From Xiphydria camelus (lineage: Eukaryota; Arthropoda; Insecta; Hymenoptera; Xiphydriidae), in NCBI GenBank assembly GCA_963678675.1, contig OY783197.1, forward strand, positions 19,755,444 to 19,819,443: a stretch of 64,000 bases of DNA, given 5' to 3'. A program made the position numbers and the translations under genes. Position 1 is the stretch's first letter, and each line of letters opens with the position of its first letter. The notes beneath the pieces were generated by a model. The model saw only the letters and a list, made by a program, of their open reading frames with translations. It was not told where the DNA came from and ran no database searches. Below, piece after piece: positions 25,401 through 35,779 of the stretch.

Positions 25401-27814
25401 CCTGGCAACAGCGTGAAGATGTCTTCCAATTTTCGCCTCCTGTCTTCGAGAAGGTTGACGTGTTCACGAAACGAGCTATAGTTTCCAGAGCAGCGCGTCT
25501 ATTCGATCCTCTAGGGTGGATCTCGCCAGTTATAGTGCGCGCCAAGATTTTCGTACAGGACCTTTGGAAAGCGCAGCTGGACTGGGATGAGCCACTTCCA
25601 CTATCACTTCTCACTCGCTGGCAAGACTACGAAGCAGGATTAGTCAACCTCTCTATGATTCGAGTTCCACGCTGGCTCAATTCATCTCCTGTCGCAGTAT
25701 CTGTGGAGCTACATGGGTTCTGCGACGCTTCTCAAGTAGCCCTCGGAGCCGCAGTTTATCTGCGGACTACTAAGAACGATGCAGTAAGCGTCGTCTTAGT
25801 CTCAGCTAAAACTAAGGTCGCCCCAGTAAGGCATTCTTCAGCAAGCTCAAGGAAGTCGAAGTCAACGCGGGTAACCATCCCTCGTCTTGAGTTATCCGCG
25901 GCTCTGCTACTCGTGCAGCATTTATCTCAGCTGCGCAGTTCGCTCAAGTGTCATATCGAGTCTATACACTTATGGACTGATTCATCCACGACCCTATATT
26001 GGATTACGAGTGAGCCTTCCCGTTGGAAGGAATTTGTGCGTAATCGAGTAACCTTGATACAGGAGAGCCTACCAGAAGCGACTTGGCATCATGTTCCCGG
26101 TCTGGACAATCCAGCGGATCTAGCGTCGAGAGGAACGTCACCACAGGAACTTGCAACCAGCCGAGTGTGGTGGAGTGGTCCAGACTGGTTAAATTCTCCT
26201 GCATCCTTATGGCCTTCATCGGTTTGCCCTCCAAAAGGCGGAGCGGATCTCGAGGAGAGACGTTGTCATATCACCGCAACTCGCGTAGCAACACTGCCAA
26301 TAGTTTGGGAACTTATCGAGCGCTACTCACGACTTAAGACTCTACTTCGGGTTACTGCTCAATGTTATCGTGCATCAGATCACTTTCGTAACCACCCGAG
26401 TCCTTCTATCTCCGAACCTCTTACGCCTCACGAGCTCAAGCGAGCCCGTCTTTTTTGGGTCTTAAAAACTCAAGAAGCTCATTTCGGTGAGGAGTTGAAG
26501 TTACTCAAGCAGGGACTGGAACTACCACGATCACATCATTTGCTCAGCTTATCACCGTTCATTGACTCGGACCGATTGCTCCGAGTTGGTGGGCGGCTTC
26601 TTCACTCGCATCTTGACTATGACGCGAAACACCCACTGATACTTCCCAGGGAGTCTAGTCTCACTAGCTTGGTGCTAGAGAATGCACATCGCTCTACTCT
26701 GCATGGCGGCACTCAGGCTATGTTAGTCTTTATCAGAAGGACATATTGGATAATCGGAGGTCGGGTTCCCGTTCGCACCTACGTGCGTCGATGCGTAATT
26801 TGCACTCGCCACCGAGCAGTAACGGCTAATCAACTCATGGGTCAACTTCCTCCGAGCAGAATTTCGCCCGCTAGACCTTTTGCTCGCACCGGAGTGGACT
26901 ACGCCGGCCCATTCACCCTAAAGACCTGGAGAGGACGTGGAAGCAAAACTTACAAGGGCTACTTAGTCGTCTTTGTATGCTTCGTAACCTCAGCCGTACA
27001 CCTCGAGGTTACAACAGACTATACAACTGCTGGGTTCTTATCTGCCTTCAAACGCTTCACTGGAAGGCGTGGTATTTGTACTGAACTTTACAGCGACTGC
27101 GGTACTAATCTAATTGGAGCTGACGCGGAATTGAGGAAGCTTTTCGCCAAGACTTCATCTGAGCTACAACAGCTAGCTAGTCTTCTCGCCAACGACGGTA
27201 CCTTCTGGAGATTCAATCCTCCCTCCGCACCCCATTTTGGAGGAAAATGGGAAGCAGCTGTTAAGTCAGTTAAATTTCATATCAAAAGAGTCATCGGCGA
27301 CACCATCCTCACTTATGAGGAAATGTCGACTTTACTAGTACAAATCGAAGCTGTACTCAACTCGAAGCCTATCTGTCCAATGACAAATGACTCCTCCGAT
27401 CTCGAAGCCTTGACCCCCGGACATTTTTTAATCGGTATAGCTCTTAATACCGTACCTGAACCCTCCCTAACAGACGTGCCACAGTCACGTCTGTCTCGCT
27501 GGCAGCATCTGCGCCAAATGGTGGAACAAGTTTGGCATCGTTGGTCTTCGGAGTACTTACAACGTCTCCAAGGGATGTCAAAGTGGCGACAACGCGCTCA
27601 AAATCTCAAGGTGGGAGCCTTAGTCCTTATCGCGGATGAACGCTATCCGCCAACAAAGTGGCCCCTGGCAAGAGTACTCGCTGTACATCCCGGAGCTGAC
27701 GGCCTTGTCAGGGTTGCGACAGTACGCACTCAGGCCTCCACCTACAAGAGGCCTATAACGAAACTCTGCTTACTACCAATCGCCGATGCCACCGAGTCCA
27801 AGGAGGAACCTTAG
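22472..27814 (+). CDS. BEL/Pao gag-pol polyprotein, intact, 1780 aa
   Basis: One frame encodes capsid and enzymes for reverse transcription and integration. Residues 1-430 are gag: a DUF1759-like segment with LPKFSGN near 140 and three zinc-knuckle-like motifs at C353-C365, C386-C398 and C404-H416. An aspartic protease has LLDQGSE at 493-499. Reverse transcriptase spans about 770-960 with YVDD at 906-909. A Pao-type linker follows, with DPLGW at 1012. RNase H has D1085, E1140, D1170 and D1216. Integrase has an HHCC finger (H1406, H1411, C1441, C1444) and D1476, D1542, E1594. A DUF5641-like C-terminus starts near W1677. The ATG at 22472 follows a 220-nt leader after the LTR. Length and domain order are normal for BEL/Pao, and no stop or frameshift is seen. 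It is a candidate active element. I see no env-like frame. Confidence 0.95.
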   Translation: MATAEIIFDKQNDLLGLIKRSVTNLKKLGVANITKHHIETRLVTVTSNWEQFQANHNKLCVARAEATGETRKALLKEPYFKDALYDECESAYVNARAEMLAIKETLEPQPSPAGLTSQSPASFNREYTTAYHKRLPRIDLPKFSGNYVEWRPFRDLFTSLIIANEQLSPVEKLQYLKSSLTGTAAQYVKFVTLTAANFLRSWEELVSVYENKRLLIHSAIHSLFAIKPLTRESASGLEDFLSEFMQALNALESLDRPVDQWDDILVYLAVTKIDATSTKEWERELGAETEPPKWERLKQFLISRIRALQAFEHASNHKKTSLQNSGPASGPRKGAARTLHTIASSGGPSNQKCILCSGTHHIASCPSYQSKSLEQRHEFISQKKLCFNCLGPHQLRACRSQKNCQICGARHHSTIHKSSNSQSSTSQVRIPEAPVISGISNSSVTPDEAHQSTHGPAAVNIARKAESEHKVVLLATAVVLIASHSGEFLEVRALLDQGSEVSLISESLAQRLRLPRTRPSFSIIGIGADAPRSSRGVVELSIRSRTQPEPQYTIKASILQKLTGYLPSQEVIDYGWPHLTGIELADPQFLQPGRIELILGADIYGSALQVGVRKGAANVPIAQQTTFGWVVSGIASAPSKSEPNQSFYCSDNDKLDNLLKKFWLQEEGFQQSSVELTPEEVQCEEHFSATHSRNQEGRYVVRIPFKSIPEDIGNSRRAAHQMLQRMEKRFYTDPVLHEAYNQFLQEYLNLNHMEPAKDLPQLEGKSFYLPHHCVIRDSSSTTRYRVVFNGSQRTDRGISLNDCLHEGPKLLTPLPAVITQWRLFRYAFSADVTKMFRQILVHHDNRNWQRILWRNQEGVIAEFTLNTVTYGISASPFLANRVLQQLAIDESDRFPLTRGVIEEGTYVDDVMSGEHDLHEGRKKVKQIIGLFKAGGFMLQKWSASHNELIEDLPASDREPAVPLRIGDPPVTRALGLAWQQREDVFQFSPPVFEKVDVFTKRAIVSRAARLFDPLGWISPVIVRAKIFVQDLWKAQLDWDEPLPLSLLTRWQDYEAGLVNLSMIRVPRWLNSSPVAVSVELHGFCDASQVALGAAVYLRTTKNDAVSVVLVSAKTKVAPVRHSSASSRKSKSTRVTIPRLELSAALLLVQHLSQLRSSLKCHIESIHLWTDSSTTLYWITSEPSRWKEFVRNRVTLIQESLPEATWHHVPGLDNPADLASRGTSPQELATSRVWWSGPDWLNSPASLWPSSVCPPKGGADLEERRCHITATRVATLPIVWELIERYSRLKTLLRVTAQCYRASDHFRNHPSPSISEPLTPHELKRARLFWVLKTQEAHFGEELKLLKQGLELPRSHHLLSLSPFIDSDRLLRVGGRLLHSHLDYDAKHPLILPRESSLTSLVLENAHRSTLHGGTQAMLVFIRRTYWIIGGRVPVRTYVRRCVICTRHRAVTANQLMGQLPPSRISPARPFARTGVDYAGPFTLKTWRGRGSKTYKGYLVVFVCFVTSAVHLEVTTDYTTAGFLSAFKRFTGRRGICTELYSDCGTNLIGADAELRKLFAKTSSELQQLASLLANDGTFWRFNPPSAPHFGGKWEAAVKSVKFHIKRVIGDTILTYEEMSTLLVQIEAVLNSKPICPMTNDSSDLEALTPGHFLIGIALNTVPEPSLTDVPQSRLSRWQHLRQMVEQVWHRWSSEYLQRLQGMSKWRQRAQNLKVGALVLIADERYPPTKWPLARVLAVHPGADGLVRVATVRTQASTYKRPITKLCLLPIADATESKEEP

Positions 27815-27856
27815 AATTCGCTCCAAATTCGGGATTTCGGCGATGCCCTTATCGCC

Positions 27857-27869
27857 GAGGCCGGCGGAA
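27857..27869 (+). promoter_or_regulatory. Purine-rich tract before the 3' LTR
   Basis: GAGGCCGGCGGAA directly precedes the TG of the LTR and is the likely plus-strand primer site. It is interrupted by two C pairs/singletons, so it is an imperfect polypurine tract. Confidence 0.5.
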
Positions 27870-28352
27870 TGTTCGAGCAAGAATATTCCTGATTTATAGA
27901 AACGAAGTTAGGACGAGTCTCTCGGTACTCTGTCCGAGCCTTGTTTACTTTTTTTTGTTGGTACGCTCTCGGACGGAGCGCCTAGATCGGTCGCCGGCAC
28001 ATCAGTTCAGTCTATCGAAGTCCTTCGTCGAGTCGTGTATACTTCACTTCTGTATTAAATATTCTTAAAGTGTTCTCGCGGCTTTCATTGCTCCCTCGCC
28101 GCTTTCTTCCAGTTTTCCAGTGCATCGCTGCCGCAGAAGTGCCTCGTGAGATCGCAGTTGGTTCTACGCAGACTAAGTGTAGCCAAGGAAGTGCATACGC
28201 GAAGTGCCTCGCGCGTTCTCGCTCACTCACTCTCTCTCTTCTCAAAATACTCGCGCTCGCTATCAAACACGCTCTCTCATAACTTGCACGCTCTCGCTTC
28301 ATTCTCAATTATCGATACCAGCGGATGAAACAAACTTTAGTATGTCTATACA
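27870..28352 (+). repeat. 3' LTR of the BEL/Pao element
   Basis: Matches 21769-22251 at offset 6101 with no difference noticed. The initiator-like TCAGT is at 28002 and ATTAAA at 28054. Unique DNA (GCCGAAGCAACTAATTC) follows. Confidence 0.88.
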
Positions 28353-29481
28353 GCCGAAGCAACTAATTCTATATTCCCCCCACCCGTAAACGCAGATTTA
28401 ATTGAATATACCATTTTTGTCACAGTACAAAAATAGTCTCCACATGTGACAGCCGCTAGAGTAACCCTAATTGCGTATAAACGAAACGGTTTATTTATGA
28501 AAATCTATCGAACGGAACTTTTTACCTCCGACACTTTTAGCCCCACTCTATTCCAACTCCACGCTTCGCACACTTTATTTGTAAGCTTCAAGCGCATCGA
28601 TTATTTTGCAAACAAAATCTGTTTCAGCGTTCGCGATTAAAATTCTTCGCATCCCGACGATAAGTCGTTCCTCGGGAGCGATCAAAGTTCGTCGAGCGGG
28701 TTGCAAGAGCGAGACAAAGACGAGACGGGACAACAGCGAACGACGGACGGGAAAAAGCGTCGAAGGGGAGGGAGGGAACGAATATCGACCCGGCAGCTCG
28801 TCGTCACTTTGTCTCGCGCGTCGACGAGCGGCGATGGAATCACCTTATTCGATATCGCCCCCGCGTTCGGCTCCTCATTTCCCACCTCCAAATTCAATCC
28901 TCGATTCCCCGTAGGCGCGGACGGGTGAAAAGGGCCGCCGAGGTTCGTTTTTCAACGCCGGGCGATAGGCGGCTGCATAATGCCCGGAAAATACCGTCGC
29001 TAAATATCTCTTTCGTTATTTAAAAATGAGCTTGAAAAATGGGGGTTGTACGGCGTGATAATGGACGCGATCTTTCTTTTATGCTTTTGTACGAATTACA
29101 GGAGGTTGTATCACCGTTCCCGCGCCCCTCGTCGTTCGGCAGCAGCGCTCCGCGGCGGTCTTCTCGCGCTCTTTAATCAGATCTCCTGCACGGATCACCG
29201 AATGCCGCCGTCCGCGTGGCGCTTTCCATTAAAGGAGCGCCTCTTTTATGGATCCTCCTTTTATCGGCAAAAAAAGGGAGATTCTCGAACGGGCACCTGT
29301 GACGGATCGCCGTCGATGCTCGCGGGGAGCTCGTGCGACTCGTTACGCGCCGTTGAGCGACGATCGTTCGTTTGCCGATAAAAAAATTTAATAAAAAACG
29401 TTCCAATTTTATGAACGTTTAAAGTTTTTAATCGCCCGCGGATAACGGACACGTTCTGGGTTTTGTTCCCGTAAAAATGTA
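28353..29481. other. Right flank of the retrotransposon, no supported gene
   Basis: Mixed to GC-rich sequence. Several overlapping open frames near 28600-28930 and 29050-29400 lack splice or start evidence. Confidence 0.35.
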
Positions 29482-29658
29482 CACTGAAATAAAGATTCTG
29501 CTTCCTACTTTATAGATATCCGCAAATAATTTTACTTTGACGTAGTCCAAGCTCAGTCCATTGCCAGATGGTCGCGAGAGATTTTTTTAAAGTAAAAATA
29601 AACGTTCCCTCTTTTGTAAGCGTGTGTGAATTGATATATTATTCATTACCTTTGAGTG
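29482..29658. mobile_element. CACTGA-type MITE
   Basis: Ends CACTGAAATAAAGATT (29482) and ACCTTTGAGTG (29658) are inverted over the terminal bases only. AT-rich, non-coding, 177 bp. Confidence 0.4.
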
Positions 29659-31031
29659 TAGAAGCAGCGAGCTCCTCGTTAATGGTCCTTTGTCGTGAGC
29701 CTCTCACGTGTTACGCGCGATAAATCACAAGTGTCCGTGTGGAGTACCGGCCGACGCATTTTCCCGCACACACGTGTGTCCGGTTTGAAAACGAAGTATC
29801 GGTGCCTATGCACACGTATATCGCGCGCAAAGTCGACAAACTCGTGGATTTTTTTTTGTCCAGCAAACGAATCCGTCGTGGCGTCGCTGTTGAAAATATG
29901 GAAAAATCACAAACCCGATTTATTCCCGTTAGTTTTACTCACGTTGCTGGGCGTTCGAGCGAATTGGCGATTGATTTCAATACGGCGATTTTTTTGTTGA
30001 TCCTCTGCCGCTTGGAAATATTTTTTTTTTTAGATTTTCTCCTCACTTTGGCGAGTTACATTTCGCACACAGCGAAAAAGAATTAATTGGATTTACTTAT
30101 TTATTTACATCGATTAAATCTTTTTTCATATATTCATTAAATATTTCTTCCTTGTCAATCATATCCTATTCCACATGATCCAACTAATTCTTTTTCTCCG
30201 TGCATATTTCTTGTTCATCCTTCTTTTTCTCATGAGGACGGGGCGAATAAATGTAACAGAAACAAACTGGCTGCTGTAGGATGAGTTTTGCGGGTGCAAA
30301 TTAACGCAGGGGGTCAAAAAAATGGACAAAAATTTCGCGTCCCTCTACTTCGTCTTTCTACAGCGACGTTTTTGCTACCAGTGCACCGAGGCAATGTAAA
30401 TTTTTAACCGGTAGCTTTTTAATGGATTCGTGTAAGCGCGGCCGAGCTTTCCAACCAGAATCCGATTAAGCGTGAAAGGTGAGGTGGAGACGTTTGCGAG
30501 GCGCTGAAGTGGTAGACGAAGGGGTCCGTGAAGGGGAAAGAGATTCGATACCTGTTCGTTTTCGGTCTCGGCATTATTCGTATTCCGTTACATTTACACA
30601 TTTATGGAATATCGATTTTAACCGGCTGAAAGCGCATTCATATATACGGTATATCCTGTTAAGTATTAAGGGGTGACAAAGTCACGTGGGATTTCGCAGT
30701 TGGCTAAGTCCCATGTATATTGCGGGGTTAATAAAGCTAACAACGAGCTCCATCGACGGCGAAGTGGCCGTTACGAGGCTTTAAACTTCCCTCGATTTGT
30801 AATATGTCACGGAGTATCCACTTCCAAGTATCATGTGGCAATATATAGGGATGTAGAAAAATCGCGGTGTGTGCAAAAGGACTTTTATTACATATTCCGC
30901 TGCTCCCGACGAATCGAAAAGTTCTTGTGAGTAAACGCGCGACGGCGGAAAAGCCGGGGAGCGAAGTAATCTTCGGCTTTCCATGGAACGAATGGATGTA
31001 TAGGTGGGCAAGCAAGATCTCTCGAGCTCAC
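29659..31031. other. No supported feature
   Basis: No exon with paired splice sites or repeat boundary recognised. Open frames near 29700-30080 overlap each other and are probably incidental. Confidence 0.35.
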
Positions 31032-31140
31032 CTGGCTTATTTCCCGGGGCTAAAACTTCGGGACGACTCGAGTCGCGCGGGATGCACGGCATAAAATATG
31101 ATTCATCTCCACCGGATGTACGCAAATCCCTGGCGGGGAT
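31032..31140 (-). CDS. Candidate internal exon (109 nt)
   Basis: On the minus strand, an acceptor (CATTTTTCAG) precedes 36 open codons plus one base, and a GTGAGC donor follows AAGCCAG. The translation includes RTSGGDESYFMPCIPRDSS. The other two frames contain stops, so it would enter in phase 0 and leave in phase 1. Phase 0 entry is compatible with the minus-strand first exon at 51017-51091. The protein is not recognised; confidence rests on splice signals and codon mix alone. Confidence 0.3.
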
Positions 31141-31224
31141 CTGAAAAATGCTCGGTTATAATTCTTCCCGGTCGTCTCTTTTTTAACTCGTCCCCCTTTT
31201 ATCGCCAATATCGCGTAACTACGT

Positions 31225-31775
31225 ATAAATTTCGATTTAGTCAAACCGTCAAAATGTTCTTGACATTTTCGCAAAAATCGAAATTTCCCGAAATGAATTT
31301 CTAATCGCTCTATTCGATGTATTTTTCGCGTTGATTCCAAAAATCATAGATATATTGAGGAAATCTCAAAAGGTCATCGAATACCGATGATTTATTGCAA
31401 AAAAAATAATTTTCTTGTGCTAAAATTGCCGATATCTTCTAATTTTTTTTGGCATATCAACCAGAGCTGTGCTTTTTACAATTATTATGAAAAAATACAT
31501 CGAATAGGGCGGTCGAGCGATCGATTTAAGATATTTCGATTTTCGTGAATATTTTGAAAAAATGTCGAAGGACAAAATGTCGAATTTTAATCTTGATATT
31601 TTCGCAAATATCGAATTTTCTGGAATCGAACTCTCGACCACCCTATCCGATATATTTTTTCGTGCTGATTCCGAAAAATACGCGCTTATCAAGAAAGTCT
31701 CAACAAAAAATTATTTTTTCGAACATGAGATCGTCGGTATGTTATATTTCCTTTGAGATATCGATCTGATAACTA
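31225..31775. repeat. Dispersed repeat family, cluster 2 (relative of 5.5-6.0 kb)
   Basis: A forward unit near 31260-31360, a reverse unit near 31450-31560 and a forward unit near 31580-31775 share TTCTGGAATCGAACTCTC, CGATATATTTTTTCG and GATTCCGAAAA-like blocks. The reverse and forward units around GGCGGTCGAGCGATCG make an inverted pair. Same organisation as 5490-5965. Confidence 0.65.
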
Positions 31776-31968
31776 TCCTTTTACGTCGGAAGGTGGTCCG
31801 ATAGGTGGCGGGGGATACCCTGGACAGAGTTATATTTTTCTCTCTCGCTGAACTTTCCAATTCCACACGGTTTACCAATCGGTCACGCGATTTGCCTCGG
31901 TGGCGTTGACCGATCGCGTGGAAAATTTGCGAATTTGATCCCAGGGTAACACATGCTACGAATGGACG

Positions 31969-31986
31969 CCCCCCCCCCCCCCCCCC
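31969..31986. repeat. Poly-C tract (C18)
   Basis: Uninterrupted run of 18 C. Confidence 0.95.
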
Positions 31987-32161
31987 TCCTCGCGGAGCTG
32001 CCGAAAGCGAAACGAGCTTTGCCGTCCGATTGGTTATCGATAGAGGTTGATCGAATTTCAAAAGCGTAGATGTACCCTTGAACATACACGTACGACAGGA
32101 TATGAATGATTCGAAAAAAATTCACACATTTTGTTATTACTAACTTGATTTAATTGTGCGC

Positions 32162-32414
32162 ACAGCGAAAAAACAGTTTATTAATAGTTAATAAATGTAA
32201 TTCAAATCCAGCGAAATAAATATTTCGTTACGACAAGAAAATATATGTTAATTATTAAAATGTTTATTTTACTCAAATGATTGCCTTAAAGGCCTTAATT
32301 GTGCCAAATAAATATCGTAATAGTTAACAAATATTTACTTGATTCAATAAAATGTTTATTTTGCCATATTAAAACAAACATTTATTAGCTACAAATAAAC
32401 TGTTTTCTTGGTGT
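32162..32414. mobile_element. Foldback MITE, AAAACAGTTTAT arms
   Basis: ACAGCGAAAAAACAGTTTAT at 32162 pairs with the inverted ATAAACTGTTTTCTTGGTGT ending 32414. Further in, AATAAATG pairs with CATTTATT. AT-rich, non-coding. No clear target-site duplication. Confidence 0.65.
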
Positions 32415-32524
32415 AGTAAGAACGAACTTGCAATGATGTTTGTTCGTATATTTCAATGATACTTCTGTGACGGTTCAACAGATTTTGGTCTGTTCTCCCT
32501 GGAAAGACATTTTGTTATTCTTAC

Positions 32525-32695
32525 GTAACGGTACATTTACAATTTCTCTAGGTAGATGCCAGGTGTTCATCCGTCCACCTGCTCCATGAATATCCAAAGA
32601 GCCAGGCGTCACGTGACTGGAATGATGGATCGAGGCCGTGGAACCGTGAATTTCTAGCTGACAGTTTGGAAACAGATTTGACGTACCGTCCAATG
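32525..32695 (-). CDS. Candidate internal exon (171 nt, phase 1-1)
   Basis: On the minus strand, a strong pyrimidine-rich acceptor (TCTCTTTCTATATCAG) is followed by 57 codons' worth of open sequence and a GTAAGAAT donor. The exon takes one base from the previous exon and leaves one, so it is symmetric and skippable. The translation includes LDGTSNLFPNCQLEIHGST and GRMNTWHLPREIV, with mixed codons and no low complexity. If the donor is not used the frame runs on 17 codons to a TGA at 32472-32474. Protein family not recognised. It could belong to the same minus-strand gene as 51017-51091 only through a phase-1 intermediate exon. Confidence 0.45.
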
Positions 32696-34029
32696 CTGAT
32701 ATAGAAAGAGAGAATGTCTCGCAGGCGATTTGACCTTCATGAAAATCGATGCGTTTCTGGAATGCGGAAAATCTGAGGAAAGAGAAAGCTGCATTTCTCG
32801 AAATTTCAGTTGATGCAGCGAAAATAAATGTTTCTATGCCAATATACGAGGCTCTGGCATGGATATTAGTTTCTCATTGGTAATTCTTTGTATACACTTG
32901 TTTATACGATATTTCTGGTAGTTTCTAGAAAAAGTTCGTTATATATAATCGTCAGAAAATATCGCGCAGCACTGTTGATAACGAACCACGCCTAATTCGA
33001 CCCGAAACTTTATCAATCGGCCTCGTACACCGTGAGATATGTTGTAATAGTACATACGCATCTGTACACATACGCGTTATTCAAGCCGGTTAGTATTTTT
33101 ATCAGTGTTCAAATAGGGCGATAAAAATACTACGGCAGTGACGAAGCGAGCGGCTTAATTTTACGATAACCACTGTCGTCGTTCTATTTGTTGAAGTGGC
33201 TGCTGCGGGAAGGGGGCGTGTCATCCTCGACTATCAAATAACTTCTTGGCTTTCGAAAAAGCGCGGATTTCATAGCTGATTTGCAACGAAATAACAAATT
33301 ATACGCAGCATTAAAAAAAGAAACAGCTGTTTTTTCCTCAGAAATAAATTTTAGTCAGACGGTAACGTTGTTCTCTCTTGTACAAATTTCCACTCGGAAA
33401 TCCCTACAGAGTTGAAACGATTGGGAGAAATAATATCCGATCGGCATTACCTCTCCCAGTAACGGTTTATCTAAATATTAATACCTTCGCGTTCGGGGCA
33501 GGCGAACAATAAAATGCTACGGCATCGATAACAGCCCTGTTTGTTAATTAATGCGTCCGCTCGCTTTGATTATCACCGCCGACGAATATCGTTAACCACC
33601 ACCAACGCGGCCACCTCCCCTATTACCGACTGCTGGTAAACGAGCGAATAATAACTTCGAAAAGCGGTCGAGCGATACACTCGAAGCTCGATATTTGTTG
33701 GCTATTTGGAGGATATGCTCCAAAATGCATAACGATATAGATGCATTGTTATATAGATTGTGTTGAAATGAATTCCCCCGCTATAGTGGCGCTTCGACGT
33801 CGCGTCGGAATTTGAAAAATTTACCGCGGGTGTAGGACTCGATTAGGTATGCGATTGGAGGGATCGTAAGATATGCGGAGGCACTTCCTCCCGCGTTACG
33901 CGTGCAGTTGAATATCTTTGGTGTCGATATTACAGCTGTTTACCGACTTACATTATAAGAGAGGGATTTCCGTCTATTCGACATTATATGAAAAATTCAA
34001 CGCCGACATTTCGTTCTCCTTTCTGGTAA
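32696..34029. other. No supported gene
   Basis: Contains one small hairpin (GTATTTTTATC at 33093 against GATAAAAATAC at 33120). No exon or transposon ends otherwise recognised. Confidence 0.35.
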
Positions 34030-34258
34030 CCCAGGAAATTCGATATATTTTCTATACAATTCATATGTGGTTTTGGTCATACATGGATTATAATATGATT
34101 TCTATATTAACCATGTAAGGCCTACATATGGATTTTACAAACATTCCAGAATCTATATGTAGTCCTTATATGATTAATATAGAAATTATGTGTAAACCAT
34201 ATATGACCAAAATCTCATATGGATTATACACAAAATATATAAAATTTTTCCGCCTGGG
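34030..34258. mobile_element. CCCAGGCGG-family MITE
   Basis: Left end CCCAGGAAATTCGATATAT (34030) and right end AAATTTTTCCGCCTGGG (34258) are inverted. The interior carries TCATATGTGG and CCATATATGACC motifs. 229 bp, uninterrupted. Confidence 0.75.
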
Positions 34259-35079
34259 AAGTTGCGCTAACGCAGGGTCGATTCCATCGTCTCGAGTACG
34301 AAGTATCCCAAAGGAGAGCTCGACAATTTCGATACGTATCTTACATTAGAATGCGCGCAGATATTTTCCGCAATCGTTGCAGTGGAGGTAGGTACTTGTA
34401 CGGCGATTGTGGGGGAAAAAAAGAAGAAGAATGCATTCGCGTCTCGGCCAACAAAGGGAACGAGCGGAATCTTTTGTGCGGGGGATGGCGCGCGTGGGAG
34501 AAATCGAGAGAGGGAATGTGCAGATTCCCGATTGCATAATGGTGCAGTTTCCAAAGCAATACTGCTGAGGATACATCCTCGACTTTTGTTTGGAGGTACG
34601 TATTAAGCTTTTAGCTATCGTATATTTGTAAGAACAAAAATTAAATTCCGTTAGATAAATACCATTGTATCACATATATAAAATCTTACATAATATACTT
34701 CGATCATCACCTGTCATTGAATCAAAATTTTATTTTATCTCTCGTAACGATAAAATAAGTTCTCCCTTCGTGGAATTCGCACATTTACCAGCGAACTCGT
34801 CTCTACGACTGTTCGACTGTCCCAAGAATCGCATTACGACTGTTTCTGTCGGAATCGCGAACGTCTGCAGCGACGGCAGTGGTCGGTCGACTCGATGTCC
34901 GCGCGGCTCACCGCAGTTTCGTCATCGGCTAACCACACGGCGTTGACTGCCTATTCATATATCAGACCAGTTTCGCGGTTGAGAGTAACGCGTAGGCACG
35001 GAAACGTGCTTCGCGAGATTGCGCTTAGAGTAAGAGGAAGAAGTCACGAAAAAGAAGTGTTGTACATTTTTCGTGACTA
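34259..35079. other. No supported feature
   Basis: Overlapping short open frames around 34350-34600 on both strands. A GTACGTAT donor-like site at 34594 has no recognisable upstream exon. Confidence 0.35.
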
Positions 35080-35330
35080 TACCGTATGTCTGACGGCAAG
35101 CGCAACAGGAGCTGTGACCTGAAAATTTGACTTCGGCAGTGTTTGGAGGATGCTCGAGTCACTCATAAACGCTGCTCGCGCAGCGTAAGGGCGAAAAGTG
35201 TCAAAATGTCTGATTTCTCGATAGCTGTCAATTATTTCTTATTTGTGAGTGACTTGAGCACCCTCCAAACACTGCCGAAGTCAAATTTTAGGTTACAGCT
35301 CCTGTTGCGCTTGCCGTCAGACATACGGTA
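35080..35330. mobile_element. TA-flanked MITE with ~85-bp TIRs (family with 37.9 kb)
   Basis: CCGTATGTCTGACGGCAAGC at 35082 is inverted at the right end (to 35328), and the arms agree for about 85 bases with few mismatches. TA at 35080-35081 and 35329-35330. The loop contains GCGAAAAGTGTCAAAATGTC, shared with the copy at 37903-38232. Confidence 0.85.
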
Positions 35331-35779
35331 TATGCTTCCTTCCATTTTTTTCTTATTGTTAGTTTACGTTAAATACGGGAAAGGTGAATATGCGGAGTGA
35401 AACATATTTCGATATTTTTAACTAAATACGTTTTATGATTGATCAACCTAACCAATGCGTGTTTTGACGCGTTTCATCTGTAATCACCGTTACAGATAAA
35501 TAACTCTGTAAGCGTGAAAATCATTTCCGGAATACCCCGAGTGATCGACACGGCAAACGAATCCTCCGCCGACACGTTTTATCCGTACAAAATCTCGACG
35601 AAAACGATCCTTCCCAGGTGGAAAAGTTCTATACAATTTGTATATTGCCCATATGTGGACTTGGTCACATATGAATTATATAGGTATGATTTTTATATTA
35701 ACCATATAAGGATTGTATTTGGAGTTTTTAATGTTTGTATAATCCATATATAGTCTGTACATGGTTCATTCAGAAATCA

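Larger units (their letters stand above)
21769..28352 (+). mobile_element. Complete BEL/Pao LTR retrotransposon
   Basis: Two identical-looking 483-bp LTRs (TG...CA) bound a primer binding site, one uninterrupted gag-pol frame and a purine-rich tract. Total length is 6584 bp. Identical LTRs and an open frame indicate very recent insertion, if the assembly is right. A target-site duplication cannot be tested because upstream of the 5' LTR lies another copy of the element; the base sequence after the 3' LTR is GCCGA. Confidence 0.93.

Noticed and set aside
32499..32524. A 26-nt GTAAG...TTTCCAG segment resembling a tiny intron
   Set aside because: Too short for spliceosomal removal; treated as donor use or read-through of the 32.5-kb exon candidate.
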